A stretch of 64,000 nucleotides of DNA from Isoetes taiwanensis (Eukaryota > Streptophyta > Lycopodiopsida > Isoetales > Isoetaceae). Location: positions 816,777 to 880,776 of the forward strand of contig JAJEKV010000036.1 of NCBI GenBank assembly GCA_021234155.1. The letters run 5' to 3'. Positions 1 through 12,971 of this stretch are shown one piece after another. Below the pieces are notes generated by a model, which saw nothing but the letters and a program-made list of their open reading frames with translations, did no database searches and was not told where the DNA came from. Position 1 is the first letter of the stretch; the number at the start of each line of letters is the position of its first letter. A program made the position numbers and the translations under genes.

Positions 1-180
1 GAGGATATTGCCCATGAGATTTCTCTTGTTGCACCGACTTCCACGTAAGTAAGCAACTTTACGTGGCCATTTAAGCCGAGCTCTCCCCTTAGTAGATCAA
101 AGAAGAAAAGCCTTCGTGTTTATGATATTGGAGGTGTTGAAAATCGGGAGACAAGATTAATGATCTTATCGGCAAGATGA
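1..180 (+). pseudogene. RPL7-like (uL30) last exon, copy A
   Basis: Starts inside the exon equivalent to 29893-30102 and stops at TGA 178-180. Copy B reads EDIAHEIS, then NFLWPFKLSSP, then a terminal segment aligned with the end of plant 60S ribosomal protein L7. In copy A the frame is broken after about 14 codons by an in-frame TAA, because CTTCACAGAAG of copy B reads CTTCCACGTAAG. Other differences are CTG to CCG and CAG to CGG. It is non-coding as written, either as a pseudogene or because of consensus error. Confidence 0.75.
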
Positions 181-3100
181 ATTAGTATTTTGGTGCTAAC
201 CAAAGAGACTCCCACCTATGCCGAAGGTGTAAACACAAGCATGCCCCGGTAGCTTCCGTGATATTGCAATATGATTTTGCAATATAAACTGGATTCTGAG
301 ATAGCCTTGTTTACATATGAAGTGGATTTCTGGATGAATATATTGTCATCCTGTTTACCAGCCGATGTTCTAGGATTTCTCAATTTTCGGATTGAATTGC
401 ATGGTGCTGCTCAAATTTGCAAGATTTGTAGCTTGTACAAATTGCAATCTATTTATATTTGTTGCTTCTATTTGCATTTTTTTAATCATTGTATATCATG
501 CGATGATGCAATATTGTGTACATTTTATTCTAACAGTGAGCCAAATTCATGGGCAGGAAGTAGCCAAAAGAATTCCAAGCGTTCTTATTAAACTCTGATC
601 AACTGTATCAAGGGGGTCATAAACATCCACTCGTATGGACCTCACAAAACCTCTTTTTCGGGGTTGAACTTGATTTTCAAATTCTACCCGGTTGGGGAGA
701 AGCAAGTGAACTTCATAGCGGAGTTCGAGTTCAGAAAGCTTCGGTTGAGCAAATGGGAATAGAAACTGTTTCGAGGTCTGGAAGACAGAAAATGCATTTT
801 GACTTTCAATGGCCAACATATGTCTGAACATATAATATTCTGATTTATCTAGTGACATTTTCAATACGAAGAAGTTGGTTTGGAAGACCGAAAGTGCCTC
901 CTTGTCTTCCTTACCCCCTCCCAACTAATACATCAAAGAATTGGAGATCTATTAAAATGTGGACAGACCATGGTAAATCTCACTCAATGTGAAAACATAT
1001 TTTTGAGGTAGAATCTTGGTTAGGGAAACCCTATAAGCACAATCGGCAAGTCCCTTAGTCTCCTGCTGGATCTAAGGGCGAATTCCCATTACACCATTCT
1101 TTTGAATTTCTGAGCTTGCCATGTCAGCCAAACCCAACCTCAATTTGAGCAGCCATTCCTATTACAGACCCAAGTTTTGAAAACTCGAAACCGAGGATGA
1201 AGACAAGAAGACAAAACAACAACTGCTAGATGACAAAATCTGCAAACTAGAAGACAAACCCGCATAGTTCAGATTTTCAGATGTTGCCTCCATCTATCGA
1301 GGTTTTTGGTGCCATATAGCATCAACTTGGGGCCCTAACCCAATCTACTAGCTACATACTTCCCCTCTGATTTCTCAAAGAAGAAAATATTGACTCCTAC
1401 ACGAAGGAAAATTTTCTCCTCTTCTAAAGCTGTGCTATGAATTACGAAATCCCCATGGCACACTACAAGGTTTCACTTAAAAGATCCCCAACCAAAGGTG
1501 GAAAGAAGAAAGGAAATTTTCCTCTTCTAAATTGTGCTATGAATTCAAAAATTCACATGGCAGGTTGTAGGGGTTTCAGAAAATTTTTCGAGCTAAAGAT
1601 TGGATTCTTTCCACTTTGTATGGGGAATGGCCCTCATGTTCCCAACCAAAGCTCAAATTCTTTCCCACATTGTATGGGGAATGGCCCTTTGGACCATTTC
1701 CTTGCCGAAAAAGGTAGAGAGGGCCTTTCCCCCAACGTAAAGTAGGGTAGAATTAGGTTGTTTTCATGTATATATATTACATAAAGTGGAGCCGAGACGA
1801 GCAACATAGACCGTGCAGGATTAACAACCGGAAGAACGTCGACCCGGAAAGCATAAAGAACCGAAAGCGGAACATCGAGCGAAAAGCGGAAGCAAACAAT
1901 CGAGCATAACATGAATAACTAGAGATACATGTGTCATTATCGATTGGCTTAGACTGACCAAAAATAGCTTACTCAGACTTTACATATAAACAAGATGCTA
2001 ATGCATCAATGGGTTGCCCATTGGGAGGTCTATTGATGGATTTAGAATCAACAAAACCTCCCCAAAAAATGGCATATTGAAGAAGACGCAAATACTTTGA
2101 AAGCACTTTTGGAGGAATATGCAATCCAACATATTTACATTCTTCGCCATGCCTGTTATGGTAAGGAAGGTCGCCATTGATGCTTTAATAAGTCAAGCAA
2201 AATCATCTTCCAATAGCAATGAATTTCATACAAAACAAAATTGACATGCAAAACAATTGACAGTTCCTAAGTCCTTTTGCATCCTTCCTTTCCCCCGGCC
2301 CCCTTCCTTTTTTTCTATTTGGATTCTTCATACATTATTTTATATGTTTCTTAGGATCCGACAATTCCACTATCTATTTCACGTGGTTCTTTATTCACAT
2401 GATGCAATAAATGTAAGTAGGCCTCACTTTCATGCATCCATCGTTTGCAAACTCCAAATTCTAGAATTCAAATCAAGCATTAACTACCTGAAACAAAACC
2501 ATTAAAACAAATCATGCATAAACAAAATACCCATAATCATTACCTACACAACTTCATCAAGACCACACAACGCAACATACATTATCACTAGCAATTTGAG
2601 ATAACTAAAAGATCAAACTATAATCTGCAAAGCATTTTAAGCATAGGTATGCTAAATGCAAAGCCCCGTCATGCAAACCCATCGAAATTTAGTGCACATA
2701 TTATTAGTAAACAAACTACACTCTAGTCATTTAAAGCATTACCAACATTGCCAGTCTTAAAAAGAAATCCTTACCCTCAAAAATCACAACTGCAACCGTG
2801 CAATTAAGTCGGTCATTTCCCTTATGATCATGCCCTCCTCGTGGCCCCAATGACGTCAATTCATCCAGTCTAGATTTTATCTCCACTTAAAAGTTAGCCT
2901 TCCTTCGTGTATATGGTTATAATGAAATGCAAATTTACGTCAACATGAAACCCATATTACATAGAATGCGATGGTAGCATAACTTACCTATACTAACCTT
3001 ACATAGACACAGGTAAATTGTAACACTCAATGAAGACAATGTACAGAATGTCACTTTCCTACAAACAAGGCTATTAATTGACATTCTTCGTTACGCCTAT

Positions 3101-3490
3101 ATAACTTCTGTATTAGAACAAACAACTACATACATCAACAACATCAACAACGTCAACAAAATGATCTCTATCCAAGGAACATCTTATGCTCACTAGCATT
3201 TAACATCATATGCCGCTTTCAAGGAGTTCTCTCATTTCTATGCCAAGAAAACATGCGTTTCCATTCTCTCCTCTACTAGACTTGTCCTTATGCTTCTGCA
3301 ATCCTTGTTTCATGACGAGGACCAAAGATTTCTTCAAGCCAATTTTCATAGTCTCATGGTAACAAGTATTCTATTGTTTTGAATTAGCAATTTTAATTGA
3401 TTGTGAAAATATGACTTTGAAGTATGATTTAAGCCACTTCACCCCTCGCCCATGGAGGGCAACCTCCGTCAAAGCATGCGAAAAGACCTT
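181..3490. other. Copy A, no recognisable gene
   Basis: AT-rich sequence matching 30103-33396. It has several open frames under 130 codons (for example 547-924 minus and 1437-1745 plus) that are not preserved between the copies, so I do not call them genes. The CAG-rich tract at 1780-1910 is the most scrambled part relative to copy B. From 2230 to 3400 the two copies are nearly identical, AT-rich and without coding character. Confidence 0.6.
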
Positions 3491-3514
3491 GTTTATCATA
3501 GAAGTAATGGATAT

Positions 3515-3610
3515 TTGTGCCCCATATGTTCAATAGGGTGTTGCAAATGTGGCATGACCTCATAATTTCTTCTTATCCTTCTTGAAAACATTTCAAGGCA
3601 TGGGTTTTTT
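3515..3610 (+). mobile_element. 5'-truncated T-tailed SINE with 20-bp TSD (copy A)
   Basis: A ~95-bp insert ending in TTTCAAGGCATGGGTTTTTT is flanked by a perfect 20-bp direct repeat, ATCATAGAAGTAATGGATAT, at 3495-3514 and 3611-3630. Its body matches the 3' half of the fuller SINE at 28309-28537 (GGTGTTGC, ATGACCT, AATTTCTTCTTATCC). The tail holds the CTTGAAA/TTTCAAG hairpin, here with one change in the loop. The tRNA-like head is missing, so this is a 5'-truncated copy inserted by target-primed reverse transcription. Confidence 0.85.
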
Positions 3611-4244
3611 ATCATAGAAGTAATGGATATACTAGCATTATAACGGATATACTAGCTTCGTTATATGAGTTCTATAGCCAATTGACTTGAACATTAAAAT
3701 TTATTTTATTCTATTATATTCTTATACCATCCATTGTACATTATAAAGAATAGTTAAATGAAATCATATATGTGATCTGTGTTGAGTAATAATAATGATG
3801 GAGAAAATATCTATATTAAAATTGCAATAATGATTTTTGTAATATAAGAGCCCCAAATTCTTGTTTGCATATCTCAACATTATGTATATGTCATTCATTA
3901 TGGACTTTAACATGTTTAAGACGACTTCAAGCTTGGATCTTACTATAAATATTAAGCTTCGTAAGCTTTCCAAAGCCAAGATAGAGAGTTTAGTATACAA
4001 TTCATTCTAAGATACGATGGATTAGTCAACCAAGAAATCAAAAGCTATTTTGTTGTAAGTACTATAACAATACGAAGTACGATAAAAAAAGGGCACTATG
4101 AAGAATACTAATAGTTTTGATATTACACAACTTTACAGCCATAATCCACAAGTAGTGGAAGGATAAGCAAATCATTAACTAGTACAACAAAAAGAAGCGA
4201 TTTGATCAATGTCGAAATCATACCATCTGAAATTATATCTTACT

Positions 4245-5009
4245 CTATTCTATATGGTGGCAATGAGAAACTTGGGGAAAAATTCGTTGAACATGGCCCC
4301 CAAATTGGTTTCCAAGACCAACTACTGTTGTAGCAACGGTACCAATCTTACCTTGACTTTCACAATGGACCTTCCGAACAAGACCTTCAAGATTCTTAGC
4401 CTCCTCGCGAAGGGTAAGCTTATCAAAATTATCTATATCATTTTGATCACAAATATGTGACAAAAGCCTGAGAGCAGCACTGAGAGCATAATTCCAATCA
4501 TTGTTTATAAAAGAATTATAAGAGGGATCATCATTTAGTAGCACCGTAAGAACATCAGTTAGTCCCATTCTACACTTAACATTGACAACATGAAGAATAT
4601 GGCAATCTGGCATGTGGGCTATTCTAGAAATTCGAATGCCTGTATCTTGTGAAGTAGCGATTTTACGGGCATCAAGCAATAAATGACGTTGATTATGCAT
4701 GCAAAGGACAAGGAAATCATGAGATCCATCTTGACAATAAGAAAGGGAGGTAAGGACACTAGATTGAGGACTCCAGAAATTTTGTAATAGCTTTACCTCC
4801 TCACTAACATTACAATCTCCATGAGTTTTAGTAGCTGCAATTGCAATGGCAAATGAGGCCGATGCTGAAATACCTATCCCAGTGGCCATAGCAAGAGGTT
4901 TTCCTGTAGATACTCCTATGGCCATAGCAAGAGGTTTTCCTGTAGATACTCCGATGGTTAGAGCTTTGCTAGCAGACACTCCCATTGCTTGCAAGAGCTG
5001 CACCTTCAA
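4245..5009 (-). CDS. Uncharacterised 254-codon ORF with small repeats (copy A)
   Basis: Family not recognised. The frame is open for 254 codons. Its N-terminal part is Ala/Ser/Gly-rich and has two perfect 12-residue repeats (AIGVSTGKPLAM; DNA units 4885-4920 and 4921-4956, one base different) and one degenerate copy. The rest is a mixed, probably helical domain with several Cys and His (LLSHICDQND, FPQVSHCHH). No signal peptide is evident. The frame is open here but split in copy B by two compensating small indels, so it may be a real exon or first ORF. No flanking splice pattern or neighbour suggests a function. A chance ORF is possible, but the length and shared repeats argue against it. 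Confidence 0.4.
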   Translation of the reverse strand: MKVQLLQAMGVSASKALTIGVSTGKPLAMAIGVSTGKPLAMATGIGISASASFAIAIAATKTHGDCNVSEEVKLLQNFWSPQSSVLTSLSYCQDGSHDFLVLCMHNQRHLLLDARKIATSQDTGIRISRIAHMPDCHILHVVNVKCRMGLTDVLTVLLNDDPSYNSFINNDWNYALSAALRLLSHICDQNDIDNFDKLTLREEAKNLEGLVRKVHCESQGKIGTVATTVVGLGNQFGGHVQRIFPQVSHCHHIE

Positions 5010-5919
5010 ATAATCTTTAGAATGCTTCTATCAAGTTTTCCTTTTTATGGCATGTTATATATTTTTAATTTAGTTGGATGAAACAAGCTTCTTGGACCTT
5101 TCAAATAAGACCTTCTGATAAGTATTATATTACTCTTTCTCCCCTCAACAGCACATCCCACCCAATTCTTGGAGGAGATGTTTCCATTTGCATATTAATA
5201 TAGCCATTATTTATAATTCCCATTGAATGAGATTCTCTAAAAGGTGCCTTGGCTCCACATGACTCTAGAAGGCAAATCGAGACAAATAAATGCTTTATTT
5301 ATCCCATAAAATTGTCATTGACAACCTTCACATTGCCTTTGGATTATGGACATTGAATGTGAGTTGCAAAATTTATTGATATATGAGAAGAATGTGTCCA
5401 AGGCTCATAACATGAGGAAGATAAAATATCTTAAAGCCTTTGACTATAAATTATTAATTTTATATGCAATAATGATCCTAAAGAATATACTTTATTTAGC
5501 ATATAAATCTTATAGCTCTTTTAAGCTATGGTTATGCACAAAATATGCCATATTGAAGGTGCAATCTCACATGTAGAAATATAGGAATTGTAAATTAATT
5601 AAACCGAGAAAGCTAGAGCAAACAATCTTCTATAAAAGGATCTCGACAAATAAAAGACAAGGTGAAAATTTGAACTTTGAGCATTGTAAAGTCTCGCTAG
5701 GTTTTCATATCTGAAGAAAACCTCGTGAGCTCGGCACCGAAGAACAAAAGTCACCGCAAAGAAAAACCTCGTGAGCTCCGACTCAAGAAAGGAGAATGAG
5801 AGCTCAGAGCAACTGCGAAGAGCTCGACAACATCTAAACTAAAAAACAAAATCTAAACCTAAACCTATCGACGCACCCGGTAAACCGAATGTGACGACAA
5901 GGCCGTTATGTGCTAGCGC

Positions 5920-8706
5920 TTGCTCTACTCTCACTATCCCGCAGACTATTCTCCCTCCTGTCTTTCTGATTTTCCTCCATCTAGAGTTTTAAGGTTTTCG
6001 GACTTCGATCTTGGGGACAACATTATTCATGCACTACACGATTCATGCACAAGAATGCCATATGGAAGCACGAGAATGCACACCAGTAACAAAAGGTATT
6101 TTGGAGCACATTCACCATTTACATTCATGAAAAGGATACAGGGCCTCATGGACAAAGAAACTTCGACCTGGCTGAGGGCAAAATCCGGATGGGACAATCC
6201 TGCCAAGAAAGATTAGGAGTTCAAAAATGCAGGATGCAAAGGATTATGCCACAGTCCTAAAAGAGACGGCGGCGTTGGAAGAAGGCATCACGAATTATGC
6301 AATGTTGCATCCAATGCATGTCATAATTTTTTAATTACTATAAGGAGAAGATGGCTTGATGATGAGGATGACATGAAGGTGTTGAACCGGCTATGCCAAC
6401 CTTACATCAACACGGCTTAAACATAACGCCAAAACTGCCCCTTTCCTAAACGTGCTATGGCACTTTCGGGCGGAAGCTTGGATTCGGGTTGGTGCCATTT
6501 AAGACGACGATAGCTTCTCTCCCTTCTTGGTAACCTTAGGTCCAAGGGGTTCGTGGTCCGAACTAGCGCTGGCTCTGCGGGCACTATTTGCCATGGATAT
6601 GATCGAAGACCCCACCCTATTTTTATGAAAAAGGCGACATTGGCGGTGGTATAAGATGTGTCTGGATATGACCGAAGCTAGATATTTTCGGGTTCCTTAT
6701 CTTTTGCATGCCGCAATCGGACAATATTTGTTTCACGATTAGGCGCCGGATATTAATTTCAAACAACAAGGTCTTGTATTCCATATAATGAAATGGAACA
6801 TGAGTGTAGACTTGGCCTGCCAAAGGCACCAAGTTTTGCCAACATAATTTTGGTTCTGGTTTCAAGGTCGAATGCAGACTTGGACAAGTGGTGGTCAAGT
6901 GAGCACCACTACGTCGATAAGTTCATGATTTCTTCTCGGGAGCATATGGAACCACGGAAGGGCGGCGGGGTTTATGAAGGATGTGCCATTGATTTGAGAA
7001 GTCAAGACCGATGGTGCGACGAGGGTCCAATACATAGAATTCCTATCCGGCCGAGAGTTATCAAGTACTTCATTACCAGCTTGGTCGAGGGAGATCAGAT
7101 TGTATGCGAGTGGTATATGAATGGCATGTTCTCTCAAGTCTTTAACGTTTTTCCTTTCTCGACTCCTGAAGTCGAGAACCCTTTTTTTAACGGCTTTTTT
7201 GTCATTCCGGGGACAATCAATCAATCAATGATTATCACTATCGCTTGAGATCTGGCGGGCGATTCAATTCCACGGAGGATACCTTGCATCAAAAAAAAAA
7301 AGGTAGTCCAAGAGAAACGATGGGATCATCAAGAAAGGACCTGAAAGAATAATGATCCCGCCTTTGGATCCCAATCAAGAAGAAATGCCGTCGAGCCAAA
7401 CGACAACTAGGATCCGAATGGGCCCATCAAACTTGTAATTTTTACGCCTTCCGGAGTCTTAGCCGCAAAGATACCATGACGGTGACATCCCCGAGCTTAA
7501 CACCTCACGTAGGCGACAAAAGCGAGGGGTCTAAGATCGTGTATCCTTGGCCTAGAGCAAAAGAGATTATTGAATGGTGCCCGGGGCAGGGATTGAAGTG
7601 GTCATATGGTCGTGTATGGCAAAAGAAAAATGTTGTCAATGTCCTTGGTGCTCGGTTGCCCACTGTTTTGAAGTTTAAGTTTGTTTGGGGAAACGAAAGG
7701 GTCGAGCATGTGTCCGGACCACCGATCCGCCATCACAAAGGGGGAAGCCTATTATGGTGAAAAGGTCGGGAAAAAGTTTTTGAAGCATATCGAGATTTTA
7801 GCAAACACAACATCTTCGATCATAGACGACTCCGCCTACAAAGTGATATCATAACTTGGATAATACAATCATTGCAAAGAGTTATCGACCGTAAGAGCAT
7901 GAAACGGATAGGTGGTTGTCTTTCAATCTACCTCCTAGGTGTTGGCGGAATCCCCTTTTCCATTCTTATGGCCGATGTGATTAGGAACTGCCCCAACCTC
8001 AAGCAAGTTGATCCAGAGAGTGCCATCATGAGGGCTTGGGAAATATTATGGTGATCAAGATCATTGGCCTCACGATTCCGGATAGAAAGTTTTATGAATT
8101 TTTGAAATAAACAATGAGTCGAGAAAGGCACTACTTGTCCCAATGATGAGACTATTTGTATGGTTCTTTGTGTGATTGGATGCAACCATATTCCCTAATG
8201 AAAATAGTTGTATATTGACTTTTCAGGCTTTTCATTTCATGGCGAATCGAGAAAGGCACTGATTGTCCCAATGATGAGACCATTCGTATGCTTCTTTGTG
8301 TGATTGGATGCAACTATATGGAATGAATGCTCTCCAACCTATTTTGAATTCTGCATCCTTTTCCTCGTAATTATTAATCATTGACTCTCTTTGTTCTAGG
8401 TGGCTCGCAGCGCATCCCGCTCAGGCTACACTCTTACCAGAGCTTTGGGATAAGCTTGCTCGTGATTGCAGATGCTATGGGACCTCAAGGGATGAGAAAG
8501 AGAGGAAGAATATTTCGCAAGTCCAGAAAGCTCAAAGTATCTTGCAAGTATTGCATGACATCCACGGAGGTTGGGGAACGAGAATAACCGACCCGACGAT
8601 TGATGAAAAGATGCGAGAGGAGGGTGGAGAAATAGGTTGGATGTGTCGTCACGGGTGGCTCACGCGAGGCACCTCCTCATGAGGCATTTCCGCGTTCTTT
8701 AGGTTG
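5920..8706 (+). pseudogene. FCP1/NIF-like gene, disrupted copy A
   Basis: Copy A version of 35969-38605. The start stays open further upstream (Met at 5920), but the frame then fails repeatedly. Examples are the region matching the 379-codon frame (6041-7200), the tract at 6180-6650 and the phosphatase-like part at 7440-7760. Both stops seen in copy B are also present: TAG at 7408-7410 and TGA after the D-D-S-A-Y-K motif near 7843. The A-run after GCATC near 7290 has 11 A against 7 in copy B; 11 keeps the frame, 7 does not. Most differences from copy B fall on CTG/CAG. Confidence 0.7.
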
Positions 8707-11700
8707 CCCCCAAAGCTTCTAGACGGCAAGAAGAAGCCCACACGTTCTTCCTCAAAATAGGAGGGAAAATTTTTTCTTAGGGTCTTTTTGCTTGGGCATT
8801 TTGGTCTTTTTTTCACCAACATTAATGTATTGTTCCTATTTTCACTGATATTAGTGTATCATACATTCAATTCTTTCGTGATGTAAATGCATATAAAATA
8901 CATATACATATATGGTCTCGTGCCCTCGAGTGTAAATTTAGGAAGGGTATTTTTTTTCCATATATATTTTTGTGCATGAGATGTCTTAGACTTTCTCCTC
9001 GCATATTTACCCCGAGTTGAAGTAGTTTTCCGTGCTTTTTATATTAACTTATGTGTTGTTACAAGATGGTCTAGTTATATCTCTTTTTCTATGAAAGTCC
9101 TTTTATTGCTAGGGGATCTTATAGCGATGCACAATGGCTATGTCTATGGTCATTCAATTGTTTCTCCTTTTTGTTTTTCCTTCCCTTTTTTTTTTTTTTT
9201 TTAATGCTAGGCTACACGACAGATAATACACACTATCACATGCATTAAACATATATAAAGCATAGTCTAACATTCTGGTAATGACCTTAGATATATGACA
9301 TGTACCATTTAAGCATACGCACAGTCATATCTCTTTGTGGGGTCAAAATATAAGTGGCATGCAACACCATGATTGTGAAATCGTAAATGATTTGACTTGA
9401 GAAGTAAATTGTTAAACTATTAGGGCATTAACTTGGTCATTAAAACAGCGTGGACCTTTAAGCATGCACATGGCAGTGCTTGGACCGTGCACGGTCATCA
9501 TCATATAAGTTGTATACAACACGGTGGTTGGTGTGACATGGTAAAAAGATAAATGACTTATGATAAAAGAATAAAATGGCAAGGCATTAACTAGAAAAAT
9601 TGTGTAAATCAGGAAGCATAGCACGCTAGAAGTAGTTGGAAATAGCTCTAGCCAAGCATAGTCATGATATTGAATGCATGGATCACCAGGGTACTGAAAG
9701 GAAAGAAGATATTATTGTAAAAGAAACAAAATTGCAAGGCATTTTCCTTAGGGCTAGACTCGACAGATGTGAAAACTACTACGTGAGTTTCACAGAGCCG
9801 TGCACAACCTGGTACTAAGAATCTCTAAGTTAACACAAAAGCTTGAGACTGATAATCGGATTTAGCAGTACATGAGATCAGGTTTCTCGCTTAAACTCAG
9901 CCTTAACCTAGATGGTTTTGTATTCTGAATCATAACAGATGTTGTAGCCAAACTACATTTTAAGTATGGCAGAGATTCCACACAATTTAGGGTTTAGAGC
10001 ATCCCCCCATTCTGCAAGGAGATTTCGATTCTGCAAGGACATTGCGGTTCTGCAAGAGCCTAAACACGCCAGCATGTAGGACCCTGAGCATGGGGCCAAT
10101 GAAGGCAATACAAACAATATGGGCAAGAATAGTTACAAGACTAATACTGGTGAATCTGGCAGCAATTATATTGATAAAGAATCTTTTGTTCCCGAAACTC
10201 AGCCTGACTGAGGAGTATTGCTCTGATCATGACAAAATCCAGGTAATCTGTTTGCACAGCCATGACAAACAGTTGTGCGAGGCAAAGAAGTTGTACTTCT
10301 GTTTTAGTATTCAACAAGTTTGAGCATATTTTTTAGGTGATTAGAAATGCACAAACTGAATGTCTTTTATAATCAGTTCAAAGATGATCAAGGCATGAAA
10401 AGCAAAAGTCCAAGCAGATTAGTCTTAGAGGAAAGACTATGAAGCATTGGAGGCATAGAACAAATCTTTCACATGAATAATTTTAGGGAATTTGAATATT
10501 TAGGAAAGCAAGGAAACATCATGGAATAAATGGGCAGACGATTTATACAGTAGTCAAACGCACATATCATGACCATGAAGATGCAGTCAAGAACAACTTT
10601 ACATCATAGGTAGAAGATTTCTAAAAGCAAAATACTATATCTTTACTATTCAATGGCAGTGGTGAACATTTTTTTCAACAGAACAATGGCCGAATAGCAA
10701 TCACGAAGTAAAACGAAAAATGAAAAATGAGGCTGAAATTGGTTTTGGAGTGTTTCTTGTGCCACAGACATATGCAAAATGAGCCAGTCGGCGCCGACCC
10801 ACTACACGTCGCCTGCCTGAGAATGATGGATTTGCAGATTCTAAGCAGCATAGGTATTCTAACCAAGCAGCATTTCCTGATGGATAGGCAGAGGCATTTG
10901 CTGATGGATAACCTAATTCTACGACAATCGGCGCCGACCCAGTTCAAATACATAAGAACCTTAGAAAAACACAGCGACTCACCCAAAAAACGTGGTGACC
11001 ACAGGTCAGTCGGCGCCGACTGGCTACCTCCAGCAGCCCGAGGCCATCGACCAGTTCGACAGCAGTTTCCAAAAATATTTTGGATCTCCCAACAAAACCT
11101 AAATATTCCTTTTGTTTGTTGCGAGTTTTCTGTGGGATCAAAATATAATGTGAAACATATATATCACATTCAAGAAAATACCCTTTGTTTATTAAAGTCC
11201 CTGTGGTAAAAAAATTTATGGTATTTATGCATTAGCAATATCCCTATAGGGATTAATTTTACCACTGTAAAACCAATGGATCTGCTATGGAGCAATACGC
11301 CCAAGAATGAAAAGTAATATTTTGGTTTTGTTGGGACATTCAAAGGGTTTTTTATTTCATTTTTTCCCAAGTTCTCAAATTTCTAAATCTCGCAAAGAAC
11401 AACCATATTTTATTGGCTTGTGTATACAATAATATACTAGTGTCTTCCATGTGCATCTTTGATACTAAACTAGACTAGTCATATCGCAAGTGTCCACCCC
11501 ATCCAATCGAAAGCATTCTAGATGGAAATAAAAAGTCAAGAACCAGTTGGACGACTCCAACTTCATTCGCTCCTACGGGACCCGTGCAAAAGTACTTGAT
11601 ACAAATCTTTCACAATCTCGATTACTTTATTTGGATGGCGCGAATCGCTACAAGAAGCGGCCTCCTTTTATATGTTGCAAGTTTATTTGATTTGGCAAAG

Positions 11701-12880
11701 GCAATTCTTTGATTGCAAAACAAATCATACTCTTTGTGAACACATGTTCTATGTCATTGTGAAGATACTAGGAAAAGATCCAAAGAATTGGTTTGACCTT
11801 GATTTAGTCGATCCTCTCTCGAGATATTTTAGAGAAACTACTTAAGTAGTATTGCTTCATGGGACTTCAAGGGTAACTATGTTGTTTTAAGACAACTTAC
11901 TTTCAACTTTGATGATATCAATCACAAGCCAATATATGTAAGCTTTGTGGCTTAATCTATGCTTCATTTTCTATTATTAGCAACTTTCTTAAACAGGATA
12001 AACTCTTGGCTAAACTTGTGCCTTTTTTTTTCAACCGGGGGAAAAGACCCAAGTGCCCATGAAAAAGACCCTATATAAATTTACACCGAGGCCAAAATAT
12101 TTTGATTGCTTGGCCATCCTCGAAAAGTAGCAAATATTCGCGTCCTTCAAAAAAAAGAAAAAAAGAAAAAAAAAAAAAGAACCACAATTTGTTATGATTT
12201 AATTTCGTGTTTTGACATTGTTATTCATTGTTGTTACATCGTGACTTAGTCATTGTTCAAAAATAGAATTCACAAACATCATTCTAGTGATCGACTGGGT
12301 TATTTGTACCAAGAAGATGATGGACTTGCATTCTTGGATTAGGCCAATGACATGTTGCCACATATACACCCACTTGATTGAGCTAATTTATTTTCTTTTC
12401 TTGATGTAATGTAATGGAAAGTGGTCTCCCATTCTTGTATTCTTTTGGATCCGGGTCAATGGAGGGTTGTGTTAGCTACTTTAGCCAAGTAGGCAATCCA
12501 ATGTTATATACTTGATTAAACAAATTTTGTTTTCTTTCCTTTGGTGTCGTGAAATGGATGGTCTACCATTGTTGTTAGTTAGCAATCCTACATCTCGGAG
12601 TCTCCATTCATGCAGAATGATATCCCACTAATATCATTCTTGGATGTAGATATTGTTTTAGCAAGAAATATAATGGGCATTTATCCTATGTTATATACGA
12701 TCGGTCTTGCAAAAAGCAATCTACCATTCTTGCATATAATGGGTGCATTCTTGCACAAAAGCGGTGATCCCAAAATGTGGTCGCCATGGCTTCACCAATT
12801 CTATGCAAGAATGGCATCTCACTTTCATCTAGTAGTAATCCTAGTAGTAAATGGTGCATTTCAGCCTATTGTATGGGTCC
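8707..12880. other. Copy A, gene-poor stretch
   Basis: Matches 38606-42800. It is AT-rich with poly-T at 9190-9202 and many short frames. A possible exon in the frame starting at about 10080 (rich in Asn/Gly/Ser, ending at TGA near 10210) is conserved between copies, but I cannot assign it. Near 10010-10060 ATTCTGCAAGG-like words recur. From 11.4 kb the copy A sequence again diverges at CAG/CTG sites. Confidence 0.5.
10787..11020. repeat. Three TCGGCGCCGA palindromes (copy A)
   Basis: The perfect 10-bp palindrome TCGGCGCCGA occurs at 10788-10797, 10928-10937 and 11010-11019. The first and third extend to GTCGGCGCCGAC. Such GC-rich words stand out in AT-rich DNA. All three are kept in copy B (40671, 40809, 40891). 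They could be binding sites or the remains of a GC-rich exon. No function can be read from the sequence. Confidence 0.7.
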
Positions 12881-12910
12881 CATGACCTATTGGTCTCCGT
12901 GGGACGTTAA

Positions 12911-12971
12911 AAAACTATTCTTATTCTATTCTATTCTATTCTATTCTATTTTATTCTATTCTATTCTATTC
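12911..12971 (+). repeat. (TTCTA)n tail, copy A
   Basis: Pentanucleotide array with one interruption, directly after CCTATTGGTCTCCGTGG and GTTAAAAAA. The same unit-plus-array arrangement occurs at 42770-42863 and 53745-53805. A related form at 25255-25296 has the tail (CTAT)n. This looks like the 3' end of a SINE or LINE family with a microsatellite tail. Confidence 0.8.

Noticed and set aside
271-598. 106-codon plus frame, also at 30192-30512
   Set aside because: Cys/Phe/Ile-rich AT-driven frame with no domain; conserved only because it lies in the duplication.
547-924. 125-codon minus frame
   Set aside because: Open only in copy A; copy B breaks it, and no motif is visible.
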